From Chondrilla cf. caribensis (taxonomy: Eukaryota; Porifera; Demospongiae; Chondrillida; Chondrillidae): DNA of 25,000 bases. The stretch is from NCBI GenBank assembly GCA_964020155.1, contig OZ026557.1, forward strand, positions 3,961,466 through 3,986,465. The letters run 5' to 3'. The position numbers and the translations under genes are program-made. The notes beneath the pieces are model-generated. The model was not told where the DNA came from. It saw only the letters and a list, made by a program, of their open reading frames with translations, and did not search any database. Shown here in pieces: positions 1-8,760 of this stretch. How positions within the stretch are numbered: position 1 is the stretch's first letter; the number at the start of each line of letters is the position of its first letter.

Positions 1-97
1 TTGCAAATATTCAATAATCCCAAAAGCTGTAATCCGATACATTTATCGGTGCAAGGTGAAACAATGAAAGAACACCAGGCAATAATTACATTATGTA

Positions 98-293
98 CAG
101 TGAAACCGGTCTGGAAAGACCACCCAGGGGACCAAGAATAGGTGGTCTCTGTAGACAGGTGGTCTCTGTAGACAGGTGGTCTTTGAGTAGAGGTGGTGTG
201 TGGTAGTCAAGATGACATAGTGGATAGTCCAATAGTGGTCACCTAGGACAGGTGGTCTTAGTGTAGAGGTAATCATTAATATGGGTCCCACTC
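98..293. mobile_element. MITE-like element, family B copy 1
   Basis: A short non-coding inverted-repeat element of about 196 bp. The left end begins CAGTGAAACC and the right end finishes GGGTCCCACTC. Each end is flanked by TA, as expected for a TA target duplication. A second copy of the family lies at 22895-23075, and a third left end starts at 305. The interior holds two to three units of a 17-bp motif (GTGGTCTCTGTAGACAG) near 150-190. CAGT-type ends with TA duplications are typical of non-autonomous pogo/Tigger-type elements; that assignment is inference. No coding capacity is seen. Confidence 0.7.
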
Positions 294-304
294 TACATTA
301 TGTA

Positions 305-1016
305 CAGTGGGACCTGTCTAGAAGACCATCTCTGTGTGGAACTCCCTGTACACAGAGACCACTTCTACACAGAGACCACCTCTACATAGAGGCCACCTCT
401 ATATAGAGACCACCTTTACATAGAGACCATCTCTACATAGAGACCACCTCTACATAGAGGCCACCTCTACATAGAGACCACCTTTACATAGAGACCATCT
501 CTACATAGAGACCACCTCTACACAGAGGCCACCTCTACATAGAGAACACCTTTACATAGAGACCACCTCTACATAGAGACCATCTCTACATAAAGACCAC
601 CTCTACATAGAGACCACCTCTACATAGAGGCCACCTCTACATAGAGACCACCTTTACATAGAGACCATCTCTACATAGAGACCACCTCTACATAGAGACC
701 ACCTCTACATAGAGACCACCTCTACATAGAGAACACCTCTACATAGAGACCACCTCTACATAAAGACCACCTCTACATAGAGACCACCTCTACACAGAGA
801 CCACCTCTACATAGAGACCACCTCTACATAGAGAACACCTCTACATAGAGACCACCTCTACATAGAGACCACCTTTACATAGAGACCACCTCTACATAGA
901 GACCACCTCTACATAGAGACCACCTCTACATAGACACCACCTCTACATAGAGACCACCTCTACATAGAGACCACCTCTACATAGAGACCACCTCTACATA
1001 GAGACCACCTCTACAT
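305..1016. repeat. 17-bp minisatellite growing out of a family B element end
   Basis: From 305 the sequence starts as a family B left end (CAGTGGGACCTG, preceded by TA). From about 346 it becomes a tandem array of the 17-bp unit AGAGACCACCTCTACAT, about 39 copies with scattered variants (TTTACAT, ACACAG, GAACACC). The array stops abruptly at 1016, and no matching right end of the element is seen. The unit is the complement of the family B motif GTAGAGGTGGTCT. Confidence 0.9.
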
Positions 1017-1102
1017 GTTGAGGAGGTGTTCAGTAAGATATGGTTAAATTACACTATATCATGTGAATTCCAGTTGTTGTGTAGCAATTGATTGTACAAT
1101 AC

Positions 1103-1635
1103 ATGGTTGTTGGTGAGCGATGGTTGTTGGTGAGTGATGGTTGTTGGTGAGCGATGGTTGTTGGTGAGCGATGGTTGTTGGTGAGCGATGGTTGTTGGTG
1201 AGCGATGGTTGTTGGTGAGCGATGGTTGTTGGTGAGCGATGGTTGTTGGTGAGCGATGGTTGTTGGTGAGCGATGGTTGTTGGTGAGCGATGGTTGTTGG
1301 TGAGCGATGGTTGTTGGTGAGCGATGGTTGTTGGTGAGCGATGGTTGTTGGTGTGTGATGGTTGTTGGTGAGCGATGGTTGTTGGTGAGCGATGGTTGTT
1401 GGTGAGCGATGGTTGTTGGTGAGCGATGGTTGTTGGTGAGCGATGGTTGTTGGTGAGCGATGGTTGTTGGTGAGCGATGGTTGTTAGTGAGCGATGGTTG
1501 TTGGTGAGCGATGGTTGTTGGTGAGCGATGGTTGTTGGTGAGCGATGGTTGTTGGTGAGCGATGGTTGTTGGTGAGCGATGGTTGTTGGTGAGCGATGGT
1601 TTTTGGTGTGTGATGCTTTTTGGTGTGCGATGATC
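1103..1635. repeat. 17-bp minisatellite, unit GAGCGATGGTTGTTGGT
   Basis: About 30 near-identical tandem copies of a 17-bp unit. The last few units from about 1596 are degenerate (TTTTTGGTGTGTGATG), and decayed traces run on to about 1707. Because 17 is not a multiple of 3 but three units make 51 bp, the minus strand reads as a 192-residue open frame of a 17-residue repeat. That frame is a by-product of the array and not a gene. Confidence 0.93.
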
Positions 1636-1732
1636 ATTGATGTGTGATGGCTATGGGGTGGGTGGTGATCTTTGTTATATGATGGCTGTCAGTGTGTGAT
1701 GGCTGTTGCTGAATGATTCTCAAACTACTCAC

Positions 1733-1854
1733 GGCACCAATCCTATCACCCAATGTAGGATCGTTCCAACACAGAACAAGTAACACATTGTGATTTGGCT
1801 CGAAGGAACGATATTCTCCGATGTAATGAAAGTTGACAGTCAACCAAACTCTCA
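1733..1854 (-). other. Possible isolated exon, minus strand
   Basis: A 122-bp open stretch is bounded by a strong acceptor (TATTCTCCTCTCTCAG, pyrimidine-rich) and a strong donor (GTGAGT). It would enter in phase 1 and leave in phase 0, encoding 40 residues. These include the stretches VWLTVNFHYIGEY and NVLLVLCWND, which look protein-like. I do not recognise the domain and found no partner exon upstream or downstream. It may be a chance exon or part of a gene whose other exons lie beyond the left edge. Confidence 0.25.
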
Positions 1855-2640
1855 CTGAGAGAGGAGAATATCAACATTGATGCATGCATGCACATAGTAA
1901 GCCAGGTACATGCATGCATACATACAGTATGTATTGCATATACCATACATGTTTGCCCATAGTTTCAATACATATATACTTATTATACTATGTATTATAT
2001 GTAATAATGTATTATAATTTATATTAATATAATTCATAACTACATACTGTATTATATTACAGTAATCTGTGTATAATCTGTATAAATACGCGTACATGTT
2101 CGTTTGACCAAATTAGGTCTTTTTGGAGATTCTGCGTGACCAGCGTTTCGATAACAACATCGATACTCAAATATCATTAGAATTCCATTAGCATGCACCC
2201 TAAGTGGTCCTTTGATCAGATAACAACTCACTTGGATATCTTTCTTAATGACCTTCTTTTATTACATGTGTTATTTCCATGGCAACCAAAACAGAACAAC
2301 ACAGAGACCATAAGAATGTACATATCATGCAATAATCACTGTATTATTCAATTCACAGAGCAGTAAATATATTATTACATGTAAGCTCAATCATTGAGTT
2401 GATATAATAATATTCATGCGATGTTGTGAATGTTGTGCCCTATAATAGCTACCTTATCTCAGGTGTATGGAGCGTGTCTGATTAGATAAGTTTGCTATTG
2501 TTTTTGTGGAATGTCCTGCTTGGACCATTTTCTGTTTGGCAGTGATTAATACGAGTGCAATTTCATTATGCCAGATGTACTACATGTGTGGAACATTCGT
2601 TGTACATTCACTGCATCTCATGTTACATGACATTCGAATT
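1855..2640. other. AT-rich stretch, no gene seen
   Basis: Low-complexity AT-rich DNA with TGCATG/TACATA runs near 1880-2100. All open frames are short and have no recognisable content. I see no RNA gene or mobile element here. Confidence 0.6.
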
Positions 2641-2650
2641 CATCACTGTG

Positions 2651-2860
2651 TCACATGATTATCATGTTTTTCATGTGTGTCACATGACTATCATGCTCCT
2701 CGTGTGTGTCACATGACTATCATGCTCCTCGTGTGTGTCACATGACTATCATGCTCCTCGTGTGTGTCACATGACTATCATGCTCCTCGTGTGTGTCACA
2801 TGACTATCATGCTCCTCGTGTGTCACATGACTATCATGCTCCTTGTGTGTGTCACATGAC
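2651..2860. repeat. 29-bp minisatellite carrying TCACATGA
   Basis: About six to seven tandem units of 29 bp (core GTGTGTCACATGACTATCAT followed by GCTCCTC). Each unit carries one TCACATGA octamer, with starts near 2651, 2681, 2710, 2739, 2768, 2797, 2823 and 2852. Confidence 0.9.
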
Positions 2861-3204
2861 ATCCATCACAATAATGTAGCCAGCCTTTTTCATTGCATAA
2901 CAACCATCACCTTCAGGATCACATGATCAATCAGAACATTTATCCCTATAGCCTAAAGTACATTGTAGTACTACTAGTACAGCAATTACACTATTGCATT
3001 GTAGTGCTAAAGTGCCCTATTTTATATCGGTTTCTAACTGCATACCTTCAAACCACCTTGATATGTGGTGGTTTACTTGAATCAATGTCAAATGATCCAT
3101 AATTTTAATTTACACATTTCATGCTATATACATGAAATGTATGGGAGCAGTTCTGTGTTGAAGCGCTTGCGATTTGGAATTCAATACTCTAGTGTAACCA
3201 AGGA

Positions 3205-3440
3205 TATCATGTCACATGACATCAATCATTGTGTCACATGACCCCATCATTGTGTCACATGACATCAATCATTGCATCACATGACTCCATCATTGTGTCA
3301 CAACATCTATCATTGTGTCACATGACATCAATCATTGTGTCACATGGCATCTATCATTGCATCACATGCATGCTCTATCATTGTATCACATGACTGCATC
3401 ATTTTGTCACATGACTCCATCACTGTGTCACATGCGGACA
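3205..3440. repeat. Degenerate ~20-bp tandem repeat, also TCACATGA-rich
   Basis: Irregular units of about 19-22 bp built on CATTGTGTCACATGAC. The TCACATGA core is intact at about seven places and mutated in others. It shares its core with the 29-bp array 350 bp upstream, so the two probably have a common origin. Confidence 0.8.
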
Positions 3441-3444
3441 GTCA

Positions 3445-4190
3445 TGTGTAATTCCAGGAGATTTCTGACTTCAGGGAGTGTGATGAATGTACACCTCTTC
3501 CCAAAAATTCTTCACGTAACTTCAACTAAAGAAAAATTATGTATGCAATTACACAAACTCACAAAAATCCCTTACAAATAGTGAGAGATAATAACTTGCA
3601 TTCATACTGATATGGGAATATTCTTAACAGTCCCTGAAGCTGAATCATAAATAGTGAAAATACTTCACATGCATGTATGGCAATTTGTATGATATTATGA
3701 AATGTAAAATTATCCCACCATACACCGAGATACGGGATGCAATACCGACAATGTCGCAGTTCGGCATATCTCGAAAATGGCACTAATCGAATCAGCCAGA
3801 TAGGGGAGGGAGATTCATTACGTTCATAACCCCCCTCCCCCATCCCTAGCTATTCAAGACCATTAGGGTAAGTTCATTCAATTCACGGGGCTTATTATAG
3901 ATAGGCAAAACATTGACTGAAGCCTCCCCCCATGCCACTGGCAGTAATATTATTATTTGTGAATGCAATGAGTTGTATAGACACATACGTATAGCACCTA
4001 TAGTACAACCTTTGTTGGATGTAGTTGATTGCATGCTCCATACAGTTCACATAATATGGGAATTGGATTTTTGAAACATACACTGAAGCCCCACATGCAG
4101 TTAGGCTGGGAATTGTCTGTAGTTTTCAAATCGATTATCAGTGCCTAGTAAACACTGATTGATTAATGGATTAATCACTTGAAGTGGGTA
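3445..4190. other. Non-coding stretch, nothing recognised
   Basis: No supported gene. Near 4120-4190 the motif GATTAATGGATTAATCACTT resembles a stretch near 23965-24010, so a weak dispersed repeat may be present. Short open frames here have no recognisable domains. Confidence 0.5.
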
Positions 4191-5063
4191 TAACCAGAAA
4201 CATGACATCAATCATGCTGCCTTGCGTGAAGACAGATCAAACACCTCTTGGCCGAACCCTCCTATCTCTAACAGTGGAATGCCTCTTGAATGAGAGTATG
4301 CCGATGACGTGGATTTTGCCAACGAAAAAACAACCTCCTCTGACAGCTCTTCTACTTGCCATTCCTGACACTCTTGAGTAGTGGAACTTGATAGTCAATA
4401 AATCTAAAACTGAACCTGTACACGTCCACCAAGACAACCCTAGTAGCCAAGAAGCATTCAGGCAAACCTCCAAATCACTCGGCTCACTACTATGCAGCAA
4501 AGCTGACCTCATCCATCACTGTCATCTAGGCACTGGTGCATTTCACTCACTGTGGGCTGTGTGGATGAGTCGACCACTCATTACACTAGAGAAAAGATTA
4601 TAAATCTACCATACCATCGTTGTTCCGATCATGCTGTACGTACAACTGTGACAGCTAGGTTCTCCCAATAACCAGCCTCCATCAACTGGACAAATGCCAC
4701 AACATCACCTCCGATCTATACTTGGCATATGCTGGCCAAACACCATTAGCAACAGCCAACTCTATCCCTGATGCAATATCCAGCCTTTGTCTACCATAGT
4801 ACAAGAATGCAGATGGGGAATGTTAAAACATGTAATACGCATGTCTCAGGATACACCAGCTCAACTCACTTTATACACTTTGCAGTTGTGGGCTCACAGA
4901 TGCACAAGGGCAGACGTGGTCACCACCAGACAAACCTTCTTAATACTATCAGTACTGATCTAAAGCATCACCAGCTGGTATTCAAATGTGCCAATGGCAT
5001 CAAAACTCTAAGAGCCTTAGCCAAAGACAAGGCTACCTGGAGTAAGTCTGATTGCAACTTCAA
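4190..5063 (+). pseudogene. Broken non-LTR retrotransposon (reverse transcriptase) remnant
   Basis: A decayed LINE-type coding region read across several frames with stops and frameshifts. Near 4290 one frame reads EYADDVDFANEK, which contains the YADD catalytic motif of reverse transcriptase. Near 4700-4770 another frame reads HHLRSILGICWPN, matching the downstream LRxILGIxW motif common in these elements. Near 4900-5060 a third frame contains GRRGHHQTNLLN and LAKDKATW, similar to the usual C-terminal tail. No single frame covers the element, the 5' half is missing, and no poly-A tail or target duplication was found. It is almost certainly inactive. The exact clade cannot be set by eye. Confidence 0.75.
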
Positions 5064-5653
5064 TCACAACACGTTTTTGTTTTTACCCTCTATTCTACTA
5101 TAAGACATATCTGTTATAAATCTGTGTTGCTTATCATGTGTTTGTATGTATATGTATGTTAACTTCACTGCATAGGCTCCCTGGAAAGTAGTCCACCAGA
5201 CTAAGTGGAGTACTAGTATAATAATTCAATACAATACAGAATAATTGTAATATGCATGTGTAATTTAGTAGGACAAAAAACAGTGTGTAATTCTGCCATA
5301 CATGTATACAAACTAGGATTTATGTAAGTCTATAATGCAATGAATTAAAAAATTATTGTAAAATTTGTATATGTATATCGAGAATTAATCGAATAATAAC
5401 ACATACATGTACATATAACATTCTGCATGCTACATTATTAGTTAGATTATATTGTTGTGACATTTTATTTCATTGGATTCAAATACTATGATACTTAAGA
5501 TATCGAAAACCAAGTTATAAATTAAAAAAATGGTAAATTATTATTCAATTATGACCATTAAATCAAAGTTTGATGAAATTCAAGGATATCATTAATTACG
5601 GAATATGTGGTAACTATAAATGTTACGTGGACATTCATCCAATGTTGTATAGG
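5064..5653. other. AT-rich 3' flank of sepiapterin reductase
   Basis: No gene is seen. On the minus strand an AATAAA hexamer occurs at 5464-5469 (TTTATT on +), about 185 bp beyond the reductase stop codon. It is a reasonable polyadenylation signal for that gene. Confidence 0.5.
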
Positions 5654-6472
5654 TTAGACTCCGCGAGGCTTGTTGTCGTCGAAATAATCAACAGTCGAAG
5701 CATTTTGGAAACTGTTCTCCTTCAAAATCGATACCAGTTTGGCAACAGACACATTAGGATCCAGCACCTCTCCCTTGTCGTAAGCTTCTTGCGCATTCTT
5801 CCTGAGTTGCTCACTCACCCAATTGTCCCTCAAGCATTTATGCTGCTCTGTGTCACATGGTCCAGGACTGTAGTTGAGAATCCTCACCGAGGGTGCTTCC
5901 TTCGAGAGGACCTTCAAGTAGTGTTCCCTTACAGCCTTACCAGCACCGTAAAGCGCTGTGCCTTCCAAAGGTACTTGAGCAAGAATGGAAGTAATGTTGA
6001 TAATGGTCTTTGAATCAAAGGAGGAAGACATGAATGAAGAGGTCAGTCCAACAAAAGAAGCGAAGTTGAGATCGAAGTAGGAACTGACTTCTTGAGCTGA
6101 TAAATGGTATCCATATTTGCTGACATCTCCAATGCTGCCGGCATTGTGGACCAGGACTGCTTGTTTGCGTCCCTTGCATCCACCCAGGATCGCCATCAAC
6201 TCAGAGGCGGTCTTGTCAACAGTCGACAAGTCCCCAAGATCGCACGGCAAGAGGTGCACTTGCACATTGGGAGCGACTCCAGAAGATTGGAATTTTTCAA
6301 GGATTACACTTCTAGTTTCTTCAAGACCGCTCACGGTTCTGGCTAGGAGGACAAAGTCAACTTGACTCTTACCAGCGGCCCATTCTTGACTAAAGGCTTT
6401 GGCTATTGACCTTCCAATTCCCTTGCTAGCTCCAGTGATAATACAAACAGCGTCTTGCCCAAATAGCGCCAT
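5654..6472 (-). CDS. SPR: Sepiapterin reductase (SDR family), intronless
   Basis: Predicted 272-residue cytosolic NADPH-dependent short-chain dehydrogenase. It catalyses the last reduction in tetrahydrobiopterin synthesis, from 6-pyruvoyl-tetrahydropterin. The cofactor motif TGASKGIG is at residues 13-20, NAG at 110-112, Ser at 162, and the catalytic pair Tyr175 and Lys179 in YGAGK. NYSPGPCDTE at about 200-209 matches the NYAPGPxDT signature that separates sepiapterin reductases from other SDRs. Length is close to the usual ~260. The start is the ATG at 6472 (MALFGQ), because the 30 residues upstream in the open frame are hydrophobic and AT-derived and have no family counterpart. There are no introns, and the frame is intact. 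It lies alone between the retroelement remnant and MAD2L2. A related SDR of altered specificity is the only alternative. Confidence 0.92.
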   Translation of the reverse strand: MALFGQDAVCIITGASKGIGRSIAKAFSQEWAAGKSQVDFVLLARTVSGLEETRSVILEKFQSSGVAPNVQVHLLPCDLGDLSTVDKTASELMAILGGCKGRKQAVLVHNAGSIGDVSKYGYHLSAQEVSSYFDLNFASFVGLTSSFMSSSFDSKTIINITSILAQVPLEGTALYGAGKAVREHYLKVLSKEAPSVRILNYSPGPCDTEQHKCLRDNWVSEQLRKNAQEAYDKGEVLDPNVSVAKLVSILKENSFQNASTVDYFDDNKPRGV

Positions 6473-7067
6473 TTTTGTTAGAATGTATGCGCATGAAAAT
6501 CGGTATTTATACGCAAATATTAGACTGTTACTGTATATAAAATGCATAACATCAATACACATATTATATCGTATATTTCATATATTATACTGAATATAAA
6601 TATTTACATTGAATGATATAAAAAATGATAAATGTGAGTTCAAACAATAATTATTGCAATATAATTTTTTTTTCAAGCAACATGATAAGTCATAAATGTG
6701 AACAGAGTGCGGCACATTTTTGAGATTTCTGAAACATAATTCATATATAGTACTGCGTACATATCGAATTTTATGTACAATTGAAACTGAAAGGCAATCT
6801 ATGTACATGAATATCCAGTAGAACACAGGAAACAACAACACAACAACAACAAAAAACAACATTTAAAGACTTTTGTCTGTTTTCTATGGCTCCATGATTT
6901 GTGCAACGGTTTGAGGAAACTGTTGTACATACACTTGCATCTGTGGTAGGAAGGAATCCGGATCACATGACACCCATGTGACATAACACAGTGGCCGTAT
7001 GTAGCGGCCTCAAGGAGCAGAAAGGGTGATGTACGTCCAGCACCAGTTGATTTCCTCGTGTACCATA
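6473..7067. other. AT-rich 5' flank of sepiapterin reductase
   Basis: Probable promoter and upstream region of the reductase. It is strongly AT-rich near 6480-6800 with no clear TATA placement, and has an AACAACAAC run at 6832-6860. No gene or element is recognised. Confidence 0.4.
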
Positions 7068-7212
7068 GATGATTCTTATTCCACCACCATTTTATCTGCC
7101 AAACTGTTAATCCATCACAATTCCCAACATCAATACAATATGCAAATGTGATGAATATTCAGTTAATCCGCCATATGCATTGAAAAATAACAAGATTAAC
7201 AAGAATTTGATG
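7068..7212. mobile_element. Degenerate family A MITE copy
   Basis: Decayed copy of the GTTAATCC element family: GATTCTTATTCCACCACC at the left, a central AACTGTTAATCCATCAC and CAGTTAATCCGCCATAT, and AACAAGAATTTG at the right. The ends are too mutated to fix exactly. Confidence 0.5.
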
Positions 7213-7483
7213 TTTTACCTACTCTGGGCTGACAGATGTTTAACTGAAGGGTGCAGTACAGTTCATCGCTATAGCAACAAGGAAGATATCAATCAGGTAT
7301 CCAGGCACTGCTAACATCCAGTCAAAAGGAATGCTATAGTTTAATGGGAATTCAATAGTGACGTTTATGTGCAAACAATTAACACTACTTTGATGGTGCC
7401 TGCTTTATCATCACAAATAATTGAAATTCAAATTGTGTGGTTCACGTGAACGGGGGGGGTGTAAAGTGTATTTTATGTACCAG

Positions 7484-7654
7484 GAAGGTTGGACACATGT
7501 GGCCCCTCTAATTGTGCTGGTTTAGGTACAGAGGAGGTCTCATCGCACGATATTACATCACAGTGTCAAGAGAACTGTCCTATCGCCTCCAAGACTGACT
7601 TTTCACAGGAAGAGCTTGTGGTGCTGGTGACGAGACTAGGGAATTACATGAACG
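7484..7654 (+). other. Possible orphan exon, plus strand
   Basis: An open stretch between an acceptor-like TTTATGTACCAG and a strong donor-like AACG|GTAAGA. It translates to about 56 residues with several cysteines in its first half and an amphipathic-looking end (FSQEELVVLVTRLGNYMN). No ATG begins this frame. Reading on without splicing, the frame runs into the 54-bp minisatellite as 18-residue repeats and stops at 8079. It lies opposite the 3' side of MAD2L2. I do not recognise the protein, and no partner exon was found. Confidence 0.28.
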
Positions 7655-7676
7655 GTAAGAGCACAGGCGTCTTAAT

Positions 7677-7965
7677 GCAGAGGTTATATACTACAAGAAG
7701 TTACAACCATGGCTCAATAATGTCCTTAATGGAGAGGTTATATACTACAAGAAGTTACAACCATGGCTCAATAATGTCCTTAATGGAGAGGTTATATACT
7801 ACAAGAAGTTACAACCATGGCTCAATAATGTCCTTAATGGAGAGGTTATATACTACAAGAAGTTACAACCATGGCTCAATAATGTCCTTAATGAAGAGGT
7901 TACATACTACAAGAAGTTACAACCATGGCTCAATAATGTCCTCAATGGAGAGGTTACACCATACA
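7677..7965. repeat. 54-bp minisatellite at the 3' end of MAD2L2
   Basis: Five or more tandem 54-bp units (AGGTTATATACTACAAGAAG start, then TTACAACCATGGCTCAATAA). The unit nearest MAD2L2, at about 7915-7965, is the coding end of the gene. On the minus strand every unit keeps the last codons (EPWL) and a TAA stop. Confidence 0.93.
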
Positions 7966-8722
7966 CGTATATGCACCTTGACAAGGTTGTTTACGAAGGA
8001 CTTTAAAGGAACGACTTGTGTTTGTGGTGAGGGTGGACTCTTCCCAGCTGAGTCAGCCGACATCCACGGAAATACCTGAGGTAGAAGATTGAAAGGCACA
8101 TCAGAACAGGCATCAATGGTGGCAATATTTAACATTATGCTGCCATTTTGGCTACCACTGTACGTACTGTATAGCGGGAAATATTCGCAGGACAAAATTG
8201 TCGCGGATTTCGCAGTTGGCCTAACATCTGCGACAATTTTATTCGCGAATTAGGCGTTCTCGCTGTTCTGTCGCGTGACTCTGGCCAGCATCCGCGAAAA
8301 TTTTATCCGCGAATTTTCATTTTTGGAGCCATCTGCGAAAATTTTGTCCCGCGAAAATTTCCCGCTATACAGTATGTACATATGTATGCATATACATTCA
8401 TAAGTATGCATGTACAGTGAATACTCGTTAATCCGCCGCAATTCGTTTTCAAAGAATATGGTGGATTAATGAGTTTGGCAGATTAACTGGATGTTCATTG
8501 GTACTTGTACATTATATTGGTACTGGGAAATTGTGGTGGATTAAAAGGTTTGGCGGATAAAGCGGTGGCAGATTAACGAGAATTCACTGTATTGAAATAT
8601 AATGTTTCTGTGTGCATTTCTGTATAATATACTGTACATACACATGTACATATTATTGTCCCAAGCAATATGTATATATGTACAGTGAGTGTGGGGGTAG
8701 ATTTACAAAGGAATCTGAATAC

Positions 8723-8760
<38 letters not shown>

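Noticed and set aside
346..1016. CRISPR-like regular repeats
   Set aside because: The 17-bp units are directly adjacent with no unique spacers, and the surrounding DNA is animal.
1059..1637. 192-residue minus-strand open frame of 17-residue repeats
   Set aside because: It is produced entirely by the 17-bp minisatellite; all frames of such an array can stay open, and there are no splice or start signals.
3559..3843. 94-residue minus-strand open frame
   Set aside because: No domain, no splice partners, and low-complexity flanks; likely chance.
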